A stretch of DNA of 64,000 nt from Nitzschia sp. DOCU1. Taxonomy: Eukaryota; Bacillariophyta; Bacillariophyceae; Bacillariales; Bacillariaceae. Below the pieces are notes generated by a model. It did no database searches, was not told the DNA's origin, and worked only from the letters and a program-made list of their open reading frames with translations. The position numbers and the translations under genes are program-made. The stretch is taken from contig OX595990.1 of NCBI GenBank assembly GCA_951394045.1, forward strand, positions 1,961,049 to 2,025,048, given 5' to 3'. Shown piece by piece: positions 12,425 to 22,671 of this stretch (positions within the stretch are counted from its first letter, which is position 1; each line of letters begins with the position of its first letter).

Positions 12425-13049
12425 TTCTCAGTGGCTTGCGCATTTTATGAGATGCAGCCTGACTGGGCCATTTTCACTGCTGGTTGTTGCGTTGATTGCG
12501 GTCGTGGAGTATCATAACCCCTCTCCTATTGTGGAATATGCTCATGAATGTGGGCAGCATCTGAGGCGAGGTAGTGCTGTAGTAGCACTTGGTAGATAGA
12601 AATGGTGCACCCTATCTTGCATGGAGTATCCATATTGCCTCTCCAAGTAGCAGTCGCCCATCACAGAATGGGATTTAAAATTCATTGAAGGGATGGAATG
12701 TTCCTGATCCATGGAGGGAATATGAGATCTCGGAGGAAGAGTCTTACGAGAGGAAACTCCCTCCATCCAAGACAAGACTCCCGCCAAGACAAGACTGCCT
12801 CCCAAGACTCAACGGAAACGTCCCCTCTGATAAAATCCTGCTGTCAACTTGAGACTCCCGCCCGAGACTCCCACAAAATAGACGGGAGCATCAGTCGTTG
12901 ACTCCTACTCACACCATTGATGCCTAGTAGCTAGTTGGGATTCGAACCAATATCGTGCTCATCTTGGCCAAGATGTACTCTGCTGCAGTTTGCATTGCTG
13001 GTTGCAACCGCCACAAATTTTTATGGAGCTGCTTTAGAATTGAAAGATC
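12425..13049. other. Non-coding interior of the element with short AGACTCCC repeats
   Basis: No convincing gene. Between about 12765 and 12875 there are repeated short words of the type AAGACTC and GAGACTCCC, giving a cytosine-rich patch. At 12937-12950 the minus strand reads GGTTCGAATCCCAAC, a B-box-like word, but no tRNA fold surrounds it. This may be the shared 5' region of the divergent ORFs on either side. Confidence 0.4.
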
Positions 13050-13835
13050 ATGCGAGTTCTCCCCCATGACATCCCCAACATCCTTGCTAGATTAGTTTCT
13101 GATGCAGTCCACATGCTGATGAACGATATCAAGCCAGCGGATGAGCTCATTCTGAAAGGGTGGGGGACCAATCTAGTGGGGATAGAAAAGCGACGGGTCG
13201 AAGGGGGCGTGTATCTGGTTACCCAATCAGAAACCTTTCAGACGACCAATGCTGAGGCAGGGCACGAGCAGCTACTTTCGCTGATGCTTGATAATGCCAG
13301 GCAATTGCAGAGTTTGTTTGCAACATATTCCAACGTGCTGGATTCTGCCGAATCCCAACCAGCCCAGCTGGATCATGATGCTGTGGCCTCTCCTGCCAGA
13401 GATGATGATGATGACGAGTTGGAGACCAGCAAAAAGCGAAAGCTTTCGTCTGCATTTGCAGGCACGGACATGGTTGAGACCCAAGGCGAGGCAAAGAAAA
13501 TGCGGGCCCTCCTAGAGGAGAGTCCTTCAGCTTCTTTGGAATCACCGGAACTCCTAAAGGCAGCCAAACGAAGCACATTTGCAATCACAGGCAAGAAAGT
13601 GGACCAGAAAGGAGACGAAAAGGAGCCGGGGCACCTAGTAGGGTCCTCAAAGGTGGCAAGGGCCACAGGAAGCACTGCCCGCAGAAACAGAAGCACCGCT
13701 CAAAGTGCCACACGTAGCTCCACTCGACGCACTAAAACGATGTCGGCTGCGCAGAAAGAAGCATTCATGTCTTCTTCTGACTCGTCTACGGATGCAACCC
13801 CGGAAAGATATGGACATCCCTCTCAGAAATTCTGA
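13050..13835 (+). CDS. Hypothetical 261-aa protein of the element, helical N-terminus and basic Ser/Thr-rich tail
   Basis: I do not recognise the family. The first 110 residues look folded and helical. They are followed by an acidic run (DDDDDELE), a KKRK cluster that could act as a nuclear signal, and a long disordered tail rich in S, T, R and K (STARRNRSTAQSATRSSTRR). It lies between the putative transposase and the protease gene and ends 161 bp from the stop of the convergent protease gene. A DNA-binding or accessory role is possible given the composition, but nothing shows it directly. The start at ATG 13050 is the first in frame; an unrecognised 5' exon cannot be excluded. Confidence 0.55.
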   Translation: MRVLPHDIPNILARLVSDAVHMLMNDIKPADELILKGWGTNLVGIEKRRVEGGVYLVTQSETFQTTNAEAGHEQLLSLMLDNARQLQSLFATYSNVLDSAESQPAQLDHDAVASPARDDDDDELETSKKRKLSSAFAGTDMVETQGEAKKMRALLEESPSASLESPELLKAAKRSTFAITGKKVDQKGDEKEPGHLVGSSKVARATGSTARRNRSTAQSATRSSTRRTKTMSAAQKEAFMSSSDSSTDATPERYGHPSQKF

Positions 13836-13996
13836 AAAGGTCTCGGTACTATGAAGAATGACTAAAGGGCTAATATCACCTATCGACTGCCGGAGGAATT
13901 CAATATCATTCTACAACTTCTTAATGTACTATTTGGTACTAGTTTATAACTGGATACAATGCTGCTTTAATATTAGTATTTGTTTTGATAGTTGTA

Positions 13997-16199
13997 TCAC
14001 ATTGGGGTCCCATCTTGATACGTAAGGCTTTTTGTATCCTTTGCAGGAGTGGGAAGGCCCAAGACACGGGCATGTTCCTTTGAGGGCAACTGCACGGAAG
14101 ATCTTCCTTCTCCGAAACAACAACGGCTGGCATCTGCTCCACTATTGCAGATTGTTACACTGTCAATGTTTTGGATGATGCCCTCTAAAGTCCCTTTGAG
14201 ACTTTTCAGGTCAATGTCGCCTTCACAGATGCAGATCAATTTCGGCTCCTTTCTGATCTTATCTCCATCGTTGGCTTGCTTGTGGGGTACGTCTATAACT
14301 TTATCAATCATGATAGAAAAAACCAAATTTCGTGGGAAGACAGGTCCCTCTTTGCGCTCAAACCGCCACATTCGGCTCAAGGCAAGTGTTGACTCCACCT
14401 GCGTATTAAATATTCGTCGAGCGGTTTGGGCCTTCATCTGATTGATAGAACGGGCAAATTGGCCAACTACTTGCCGACGATGTTTTGTTTTGCTGGGCTT
14501 GGAATCTTGTTGTTCCTTTCCATTTCCTTCTTTGGACTGGTTAAGTTTTCCCTGAAACGACTCCGATCTTGCTTCCTGCAAATTTTTCTTTGTCAGGCGA
14601 AGCTTCTTTGCAGGTTTGTGTTTTGTTGGGCTCAACACCGTTTCCTTCAACGAGGCACTGTTTTTGCCGGCAGAGAACCCAGCAGTAGCTTGTCTTTTTG
14701 TTGACAGGGTGCGCGTTTTGGGGTGCTCAAATGGAGCAAACTCGGTCTTGATCTGTTGTTCCTCGCTATACGAGTCATCATCACTGATAGGAACACTCAC
14801 CGAGTAGAGTGGCATTGTGCCCTGAATGCGGCACTGCAGATCAAGACATCGGTTAACAAGGGTTCGAATATTTGACCGCACCTGTAGAGCCTCTGTTGTG
14901 CTGGTTCCATGGTAGCTTAAAAACTTCTCGGTGAAGTTTTTGAACCCGTTTGAAACATCCTCCCGTGTCACCGTGTACCCATCACGTAAAGCACCCAGCA
15001 ACCGGTACCGGAACAAAAGACTATGAAGTCCGCAGGTATAGCCATCTGTCTGTTGCGGGACTTTGAGGGCTTGTTAGAATTGAACAGCAGGGGGGCAATC
15101 AACAAATGGCATACTTACTTGGAAGTTCGAACGATCTCAGGAATCGTTCCGTAAACATAATCTGCCCCGGAACGTAATGATTCAAAAGACGACGGATTAC
15201 CTGGGAAACTTTCTCCAACGAATGCCCACCCTTTGTGCTTGACAGTGAATTCCCAAAAAGGATAACAGGTGCAGGTTGGTTTTTGTCAACTCCAAACCGG
15301 TCCTCAAGAACAAGGGCAGGGTTGATAACGATTGCGCGAGAAAAATGTTGTTTGTTGTAGATCGTGAAGTCAATGATTTTGCATTGTGTAAGATCCAAAA
15401 GACCGTCTGGTCCCATTGGATCCACAGGAAGATGGTTCTTCAGTAGATTTTCCTCTGCCCTGAAGTTTGCATTCTTCGATGCTAGTTCAAAAACAGCTGG
15501 ATGAAGAAGAACACACTCTTTTTGGTCGATGTCAGCACCCATCCACATATTTACAAAGTTGAATGCTGAATAGTTCATCCAGAGATCTTCCTCTGAGTAT
15601 TTCTGAATGCCGCCCAACTCAATGTTGATCCTTTCTACATTCTCCCGGGAAAACAGAAGGGGCGAATTCATTGGATGTTTTGTGAAAGTCCAATCTCTCC
15701 TCTCTCCACCGAGGACATTGAATAGTGGATGTAGTGATGGATCTTGATTAATGGTTTTGTAGTCAGCTGGGAGTGCACCTGGGATTGGGAGCTGAAAACG
15801 CCCTTTGACTTGCTTTGCTGGCACATCCCTCTCCTCAGCAACCACTGGAGAGGGCAAAATTTTGACAGGTGTTGTTGATTTGGGGGGGGAGGGATTCAAA
15901 CCATCCTGCTTCTTCTGATCGTCAGTTGTGGGAGCCAAAGAGTTATCGGTACGGCACTTCTTCTGAGGTCTTTGAGGAGTTAAAAGATCTAACTCTCTTG
16001 ATGGTGCAGCAGGCCTTTTCTTCCTTGTTTCTTGCCGAGTTGTTGCCACCCCAGCAGGTGTAGGGTTCTTCTTCCTCCCTCGAGTTAAAGGCGGCATTGT
16101 TTCTTCCACTTGTCCTAACCCTAGAAAGTGGTTGAGAAGAAAGGTCATCAAACCATGCTCGTTGCCTAGACTCGGTTCCTTCATCGATGAAAGTCCCAT
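13997..16199 (-). CDS. Ulp1/SENP-like (C48) cysteine protease with long basic C-terminal tail, two exons
   Basis: Joining 16199-15119 to 15069-13997 removes a 49-bp GTAAGT...AG intron and gives 717 aa in one frame. The catalytic pattern spans the junction. Exon 1 has a helix-strand region (DLWMNYSAFNFVNMWM) like the WLND segment of Ulp1, a histidine in KQHFSRAIVINP, and VILFGNSLSSTKGG at the aspartate position. Exon 2 opens with VPQQTDGYTCGLHSL, the classic Q(x5)CG oxyanion/nucleophile motif (Cys codon 15034-15032). The usual Asp is replaced by Asn. About 330 further residues are Lys/Ser-rich. Family members cleave SUMO-like proteins, and several eukaryotic DNA transposons carry such proteases. 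The start could be ATG 16199 or 16097 (MPPLTRGRKK). The right TIR lies 82 bp upstream of ATG 16199. Confidence 0.72.
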
Positions 16200-16280
16200 T
16201 TGAATTCGAAGAAGAAGGAAGTGAATGTAATGGATGCATAAAAATACGAGCAAGTCACCGAGAGAGAGTGGAGGGAGAAT

Positions 16281-16385
16281 GAGCGACGCACAGACGCACT
16301 GGCAACCCTCCGGGTACGCAATAAATCGTACACGAGGTCGACGAATCGCGCAGCAGGTGCACCCGAAGTGGCCGCCCGGAGATGA
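16281..16385 (-). repeat. Right terminal inverted repeat of the 7.9 kb element
   Basis: It is the reverse complement of 8485-8589, identical over the outer 83 bases, with four substitutions in the inner 22. The similarity ends abruptly on both sides: inside at GAGCGAC (16281) and outside at GGAGATGA (16385). That is the behaviour expected of a transposon terminus rather than of a shared gene fragment. Confidence 0.85.
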
Positions 16386-16830
16386 GAGAGCATCGAGAGA
16401 GCAAACGGGAAGATCCAGCGTCTGGCGGGCGTCTGTTGAAAAGCACGTGCGCCCACTTTGGAAACGTTGGTTCGGAACCCATTGGATCCCGCAAAAAGTT
16501 CACGATGCGAATCGCGGAAGCAGGGAGCCAACGTTGATTTCTTCGTGGCTCGTACTTATGAGTCGTGACTGGATTGGCAAGGAACTTCCGCGACAACTCT
16601 TTCTCTGAACTCGTTCGAGCCATTTTAGATCTTCACGACTTGAGATATTACATCATGTCAAAGAGGTGAGGGTTGGAGGTAAGAGTTGCACCTCCAAGGA
16701 TCTTTCTCCGTACCATAAAATATTGGGAACGATTTGACAAGATCCCCAGTGAACTTTGTCTCATCTTTCCAAATTTCCAGCGAAACGATCTCCTCACAGT
16801 GTTGTTGCTTTTTCTTTCGAATTACCCGAC

Positions 16831-19025
16831 ATGAATTCTGAATTTCGTTTTGTGGACGAAAAGAAGGAGTCCGAAGCTGTCATGACTCGCCCGGACCCCG
16901 ATGACGATGTTGCACCTCCCCTGCCGTCCATGGCGCTCTCACCTTCCAAGCGCCGCGCCAAAGCAGCTGGATCGGCAGGTCTTTCGGAATTGTCCAAGCA
17001 GTTGCGAATCCTCCAAGCCAAGAACGAAGCGCAGTCGGTAGAGATCAATCGGCTCGAACGGCAGTTGCGGATCTTAGCGGAGCTACAGGGCATTAGCGTC
17101 GCGGATCTCCGCAAGGCACTCGAAGATGCTTGCGCCAATGAGGCCTTTGGGGAACTCCAACATCGAGTCGCCAAGTTGAGGGCAGAGCTCGAGGCGGCAA
17201 ATCTAGCCAAGCAGAGAGAATTGCAAGAACAAGGAGGAAATGCAGCAGCGGGAAATATTGCCAACTGTAAGTACACAATGTGTGTAGTGGTGGGGGGCGT
17301 GACTCTAAGACTATGGTCACTGACACCTTTTTCTGTCCACGACGTTATTTCATCGCCAATGTTATAGTGGAGTTGAGAGTCGGAGAGCTCGAAGAAATGG
17401 ACGAAAAGAACCAACGCGAGATTCATCATTTATTTGAAGAGCTACGTCACGAACGCGCCAGAGCTACACGCTTGGAGGCCGAAGGGGCTCAACACAAACA
17501 GGATGCCCAGGATTATCTGGAAAGGCTCAACAAGGAAATTGCAAAATCGAATCGACTCGAGGCAACCTTTCAGGAGCAGTTGAACAAGCATCAATTGGAG
17601 CAGGCGCGAAAGATGCAAGAAATGGCCAAAGTGGCCAAGGACGCGGAAGAGCGGGCAATCAGGAATAGGAGCCAACAGGATGCTCAAGGAGACAAGGATA
17701 ACAAGAATGGTGTTAACTCCTTGGATGCCCTCGGCAAGTCGGCGATGGATGACGCCAAGACTCAAAACAGTAACATCGCACGTTCGATTTCGCCTGAAAT
17801 GGTGGCAGAATACGAGCGCATGGTCAAGCTTCTCCAGGAAAAGACCGATGCACTCCGGGCGGCTGAAGAACGTTTCATGGCAGAACAAGAAAAGTGGATG
17901 AAGCAACTTCGGGAACGGGATGGTCAACTTCGAGAAGCTGAAATGAACACCCAAGTTGAAAAGGACAAAATGGACTTGACCATCAAAGAGCTAAAGGATG
18001 CTGATAGCCAAAGTGAATTGCGCCTGGCGCAATTCAAAGCCCGCTTCAATGTACAAGATGAGCGCATCACAGACATGGAGCAACAGCTAAGTTCGCTTTA
18101 CACCGCGTTTGGACTGATCAAAGAAGAGAGGGACGCCGACGATCTGAAACGGGCCGCCTTGGAATGCAATCTCAACGAAGCCGATGAAGAAATGGCGCGT
18201 CAAGTCGAAAGTGTTGAAAAGAAGCGAAACCAAAGTCAGCGAAATCTCATGAATGGAACGCCAGATCCATGGAGAAGTTTCGCCTCAAACCCATCCGTCA
18301 CGACCCCTAACTCCGGCAACGGGGGAGTTCCCCGCACCATCCAGACTCCGACGTCCGTGGCGTCCACACCCGGCATGTTCTCCCCAACAGCTACCGCTCA
18401 AGTAGTTGAAACTCCGACAGCTTCCCTGGCGGCAGCTTCTGTGACTGCACAGCCCTACGTACCCACCCCACAAAGCACTCCTGGCACTTGGCAGCTTTTG
18501 TTCCCGGAACCAGGCACCACCAATACCCGAAGTTTTCCTTCTCCCTCTTCGACCGCCGGGCGGAATGGCCTTCTCATCAAGGGTGTTCTCCTTGTTAAGA
18601 GTAAAAGTATGATGAGAAAGTGGAAACCGAAATTCTGTAAACTGTACCTGCAGCGCAATCACTACCAATGGGATATGGAGGGAAAGTCTTACACCCTCGG
18701 ATGTGGCATTTCCAAAGTGGAATTTTATCCCAACCATCCCTTGGCGTTCACAGTTTACACCAATCCCTTTGATGACATGGCACCCGTGGTCCATGCTGCA
18801 GCATCAAACGAAGACGACTATCACCGATGGATGTCCGCCTTGACGAAGGCGACAACGGGAGGGGACTACGATGTACCTGCACTTGATGGCGGTCCGCGAC
18901 GACCAGAAGCGACTGCTCACCGGTCGTTTTCTTGTGGGGAGAGTGTTGTATCGGGTCTAAGTGCGGAAGAACAAGAAGCGGCAGATTTGGAGCGAGCCCT
19001 GAGACTTTCGCAAACAATGATTTAA
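16831..19025 (+). CDS. Coiled-coil protein with PH domain and C-terminal ubiquitin-interacting motif
   Basis: Two exons, 16831-17266 and 17368-19025, with a GTAAGT...TATAG intron of 101 bp, give 697 aa. Residues about 50-480 are long charged coiled coils. A Pro/Ser/Thr-rich linker follows. Residues about 545-640 form a PH domain: it begins GLLIKGVLLVKS, has KWKPKFCKLYL, and ends with the invariant Trp in DDYHRWMSAL. The last 20 residues (EEQEAADLERALRLSQ) fit the UIM consensus with its central Ala and Ser. PH domains usually bind phosphoinositides and UIMs bind ubiquitin, so a membrane-trafficking or endosomal adaptor is a reasonable inference. ATG 16831 is the first true ATG; upstream in-frame 16756 is TTG. 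The stop lies 59 bp from the convergent dehydrogenase gene. Confidence 0.85.
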
Positions 19026-19084
19026 CAAGGAGCGACCGACTAGCTAGAGGTTTACAAATAAGTAACACAGCACTCATTTCGTAA

Positions 19085-20275
19085 CTACGTCTCAGCCGTC
19101 TTTGTCGTTGACGAAGAATCACCTTCGGCCTTTCGCAGGTCGAATTTTACACCACCCAATTCCTCTGATTTCTCCCATAACAGCTTAGCCTTGTATCCAT
19201 CCTTTGCAAAAGAGGGAAGGTTTTGCGCCTTCATGTCATCATAGTATGCTCCCTTCTTCAACGTGCCTTCGCCACCTGACGCCAAGAAAACCTGCGTCGA
19301 AGCCCCTTCTCTCGGAGTCTTCAGAAACAATGCCATGGAATTTAGAAGTAGGTATTCTATCCCTGAGGGACCTTTTGTCTTGAGCTCATTCCACTTCTCT
19401 TCACCGACGATATACCTTGATAAGTCAGTTTGGACGACCCCGGGATGGAGACTAACAGCTGTCAGCCAGGAGTCCCCAACAGCATCCGCTCGTCGTTGAA
19501 GTTCCTGGGTAAACAAGATATTCGCCAATTTGGACTGACCATAGGACGTCCAAGCACCGTAACCATTTTCACCGTTCAGGTTATTGATGTCCAGACCCTT
19601 ACCGGCTGTCACAGTGTAAGCCGTAGATGATACGTTGACTACTGTCGCCTTCGCTCTGTTCAAGTACGGGAACAATCCCGCTGTTAGCACGAAGTGACCG
19701 AGATGGTTGGATTGAAAGGTACGTTCATATCCATCCTTGGTCAATTGAAGGTTTGGGATCGCCATAACGCCGGCGTTGTTCAGGAGGACATCAATACTTC
19801 CAAGTCCGAGCTGCTTGTATGCTGATGGGAAGGACTTAACACTGTCGAGATCATCTAAATCGAGGACCAAATTGTAGATTTTTGATTTATCGTCGACTCC
19901 CTTTGATACAAGGTGCTTTTTTACTTCATCCACGGCCGTTTCTCCCTTTGAGAGATTTCGAGACGTCAGCACAATGGTAGCCCCGGCAGCCCCTAGCCGC
20001 TTGGCGGACTCGAGGCCCAATCCAGAACTCCCGCCGGTAATCAATACCACCTGGCCGTCCATTGAACCAGGCGCAGGTTCGTAAACATCCGGTCGGCTGT
20101 TAAGTTGACTATTAATAGCAACGGCCGCTCCGGCAGCCCCCACAAGCGCACCACCCGCGGCGCCGGCGAGGAATGCTTTTCGACCCAACAGTTTGGCTCG
20201 CTTTCGAGCCCCACATGCCCAACCCTCTGCCGCCGAGAAAAGGCACAGAAAACTCAGAAAGGTCACTAATTTCAT
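19085..20275 (-). CDS. Short-chain dehydrogenase/reductase, retinol dehydrogenase/POR-like, with signal peptide
   Basis: 396 aa, one exon. It has the NADP(H)-binding TGGSSGLG, the NNAG motif, a catalytic Ser in NVSSTAYTV and YGQSK as the YxxxK pair. The overall layout is that of the retinol dehydrogenase/WWOX/protochlorophyllide reductase-like SDR group; the substrate is unknown. The N-terminus (MKLVTFLSFLCLFSAAEGWACG) is a signal peptide, followed by an Arg/Lys-rich stretch and a glycine/alanine hydrophobic segment. This is compatible with a secretory or diatom plastid pathway. The start is ATG 20275. A possible 5'UTR intron (20347 to 20289, GTAAGT...TTAG) would leave a short upstream ORF whose stop overlaps this ATG (ATGA). 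Confidence 0.88.
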   Translation of the reverse strand: MKLVTFLSFLCLFSAAEGWACGARKRAKLLGRKAFLAGAAGGALVGAAGAAVAINSQLNSRPDVYEPAPGSMDGQVVLITGGSSGLGLESAKRLGAAGATIVLTSRNLSKGETAVDEVKKHLVSKGVDDKSKIYNLVLDLDDLDSVKSFPSAYKQLGLGSIDVLLNNAGVMAIPNLQLTKDGYERTFQSNHLGHFVLTAGLFPYLNRAKATVVNVSSTAYTVTAGKGLDINNLNGENGYGAWTSYGQSKLANILFTQELQRRADAVGDSWLTAVSLHPGVVQTDLSRYIVGEEKWNELKTKGPSGIEYLLLNSMALFLKTPREGASTQVFLASGGEGTLKKGAYYDDMKAQNLPSFAKDGYKAKLLWEKSEELGGVKFDLRKAEGDSSSTTKTAET

Positions 20276-20973
20276 CGTCCTTCAATTGCTAAGCAAAGAT
20301 GTAAGCACCTTGCAGGCTTTGGCTCCGATTGAACTGCGGACACTTACGACGGTTCCTCGAGGATGAGTCTGTCGCCATCGTCACATGGTCGTTCGAAGAA
20401 AAGGGAAAAGCGAAGACGAATGATGAGTCAGCATTTCAGACATGGATATTTCCTTTAAATTTAGGAATCGAAACTACTACGAAGTAGAATCCTACGTGAC
20501 AACTACTATTTTAAAGAACGCTGGGCCGCCAATCCGCAACGCGGAGGGAGCGACGATGCGTCATCGCGATTATCGTCTATCCCATCGAAGGCCAAGCCAC
20601 ACTATTACCGCAATAACCTCTACTGTTGAGTAGAGCCAAAACAGCAACCGGTAAAATCTTGTTCGTAAATAACTTTGCACATGGAATACTACAAGTACCG
20701 ACCGTAGCTATATGACCTCTATAGCAGAAATGACTCGCCAATAAGCGGGGAGAAGTATACAACTTTCTATGGGCAACTAGTTGACAGTGTGGCTTCAGAC
20801 GCTCAGAGGAAGAGAATCTAGTGAAATCGTAAATATGCATTTTTAAGTACAAAAAGTGGTCTATCGCAACGATCTACCGAAAAGAGCTCCGACAGTAGGC
20901 AACGCGAATAGCTGGATTTTCATCAAAAATTGCATCGTCAGGTCTCCAGATGAGGACGCACTCGATGGATGGA
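20276..20973. other. Intergenic: 5' region of the dehydrogenase and 3' region of the NRT2 gene
   Basis: No supported gene. The 20276-20400 end contains the possible leader intron of the dehydrogenase. The rest is A/T-rich with short ORFs only. No tRNA or repeat was recognised. Confidence 0.5.
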
Positions 20974-22671
20974 TTAGTGACTAGACACTGCCGCTGATTC
21001 TTCCTCTTTTCCCTGCGTTTCTTCTGGGTCCTCAACCAACACCACCGCTTCCGCGCCGTCTTCTTTGGGAGTTTCCTCATCCCCAAGGACATCTTCATCT
21101 TCCACTTTGCCGTCGCTTCCTCCATTTCCTTGTTCCGTGTTGACGGTAGAAGCTATTTGCATCTGCCGCCGTTGCAGGAATCGTTCCCGGGCTTGAATCA
21201 CGGCATGGTTATCTTCGCCCCAGAGCATGCAAGCGTGACAGGGAATGTCGATAAAGATACTCAGGAACGATGACGCAACCACAATACCACCCATCATAAT
21301 GAAGGCCTCTTTGTAAGGCAAATTTCGGAACCCCAAGCCGTAGACGACACTTCCCACGTTACCACCGGATCCGACAAATCCAGCGACGGACCCAGTGTAG
21401 AGTTTGCTCACATACGGAACGACCCCGTATATGGCTCCTTCGGCAGACTGAGTGAAAATTGAGAATGCGCACATGGTCGCAATGGCACCAGGCAGTGATT
21501 GAACGTGCGCAAAAACAATAATCAAGACGCCCTCGCAAATGAGCAAGATCGTTTGAAGCCAGAGGCGACCGCGCATTCCAATCTTAACATTCAACCGATC
21601 CGAGATCAATCCACCCAAAGCACGAGCAAAAATGTTCATGGAACCATATGCAAAGCCGATGGAAGCAGCCTGATCAGTCTCGAGGCCGAATTTGTCGGCG
21701 TAGTAGAGGACCGAAGCGTTGTTCATAACCAGTTCGACTCCAAAGCAACTAGCATATTGGATAAACAAGATCCAAGTATTGCGCGTGGCTCCACTTCGCA
21801 AAGAGGTGGTGAAGAAAATACGATCCATGGAACCATTCTTTTTCATTTCCGAATAATCTCCCATTGGCGCGTCATCGCTGATAAAAGGCACGATCAGCCC
21901 CCAACAAAACGCCATGGATGCGGGGATGACGCAGATCGTCCTCCAGGACTTTTCCGAGTCTCCATCGTAATAATTTTCAAACGCAGGGAAGAGAATGGTG
22001 CCCATAAAGACTTGTGTCCAGGCACCTCCCAGGTTTCCCCAGCCTCCAACGATTCCATTGGCAGTCCCAGAAATCTCTCTCGAGAACATCCGACTGGGCC
22101 AGAACTGCGCCATGACAAAGGAGGATCCCACAATCCCAATGAAGAAACGAATCACCGAGAGTCCAGCGGCACTATTGACCAGACCGACCATTGCCGTAGG
22201 AATCGAGGCAGCCACCAAAACAATCGCCATAGGCCACTTGGCTCCGTAATTATCACACACCGGCCCCATTACAACTCTCATAAAAATAGCCGTACAATCG
22301 TTCGTAATACTGGACGTCCACACTTCCTGATTTGTGAGACCCAAAGTATCCCGAATTTCCTTTAACAACGGGGCCGGAGCGAACCAAATCATAAAGGCGA
22401 GGAAGAAGCTAACCCACGCGCAGTGCAGAGCCCGCATGTGGGGTCGTCTCAGACTAAACAATTTGATTTCAGTGGCCCGATCTCCTTCCATATGATCCAC
22501 TGGGACTTCGTATCGCTTGTATTTCGACTGCGGGCAGGCTTTCAGGGGGTCGCGACTACATTCTTCCCATTCCTGCTGGACTCGAATGGCCTCTTGTTCC
22601 AGGGGGTCCAGAGGAATCTCCACTGTTGACGACCGAGTGTCCGTTTGCGGCTCGGAGGACTCCATATTCAT
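20974..22671 (-). CDS. NRT2: High-affinity nitrate/nitrite transporter, NRT2/NNP family of MFS
   Basis: 565 aa with about twelve membrane segments. It moves nitrate across the plasma membrane by proton or sodium coupling in the first step of nitrate assimilation. Both nitrate-signature regions are visible: GGWGNLGGAWTQ near residue 211 and GSGGNVGSVVYG near residue 434. The MFS loop motif appears as GPVCDNYGAKWP after helix 2 and GGLISDRLNVKIG in the second half. N- and C-terminal tails are acidic and hydrophilic; the C-terminal tail has Glu/Asp runs suited to phosphoregulation. The start is ATG 22671 or 22665 (MESSE). Diatom genomes usually hold several NRT2 copies, so the paralogue number is not assigned. 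Expression is normally nitrate-induced and ammonium-repressed in this family; nothing here proves that. Confidence 0.95.
   Translation of the reverse strand: MNMESSEPQTDTRSSTVEIPLDPLEQEAIRVQQEWEECSRDPLKACPQSKYKRYEVPVDHMEGDRATEIKLFSLRRPHMRALHCAWVSFFLAFMIWFAPAPLLKEIRDTLGLTNQEVWTSSITNDCTAIFMRVVMGPVCDNYGAKWPMAIVLVAASIPTAMVGLVNSAAGLSVIRFFIGIVGSSFVMAQFWPSRMFSREISGTANGIVGGWGNLGGAWTQVFMGTILFPAFENYYDGDSEKSWRTICVIPASMAFCWGLIVPFISDDAPMGDYSEMKKNGSMDRIFFTTSLRSGATRNTWILFIQYASCFGVELVMNNASVLYYADKFGLETDQAASIGFAYGSMNIFARALGGLISDRLNVKIGMRGRLWLQTILLICEGVLIIVFAHVQSLPGAIATMCAFSIFTQSAEGAIYGVVPYVSKLYTGSVAGFVGSGGNVGSVVYGLGFRNLPYKEAFIMMGGIVVASSFLSIFIDIPCHACMLWGEDNHAVIQARERFLQRRQMQIASTVNTEQGNGGSDGKVEDEDVLGDEETPKEDGAEAVVLVEDPEETQGKEEESAAVSSH

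Larger units (their letters stand above)
8485..16385. mobile_element. Candidate 7.9 kb DNA transposon with 105-bp terminal inverted repeats
   Basis: The block 8485-8589 is repeated in inverted orientation at 16281-16385. The outermost 83 bases are identical, and the inner 22 have four differences. Between the repeats lie four ORFs of types not found elsewhere in the window: a large cysteine-rich N-terminal protein resembling DUF6589 families, a Ulp1-like protease with a basic tail, a serine/lysine-rich protein and a short membrane-tailed ORF. The outside flanks are ordinary 5' regions of GCN1 and of a PH-domain gene. The 4-base GAGA next to both ends (8481-8484 and 16386-16389) could be a target duplication but is low complexity. 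Long TIRs plus a Ulp1-type protease recall some MULE and KDZ/Zisupton-like elements, but I cannot assign a superfamily. Confidence 0.72.

Noticed and set aside
12925..12990. tRNA-like element on the minus strand (TGGCCAAGATG followed by GGTTCGAATCC)
   Set aside because: A-box and B-box-like words are only about 10 bases apart, the T-stem is 4 bp, and no acceptor or anticodon stem can be formed. Probably chance or a decayed fragment.
21499..22365. 288-codon plus-strand frame opposite NRT2
   Set aside because: It is the antisense shadow of the NRT2 coding sequence, with low-complexity Asn/His/Arg content.
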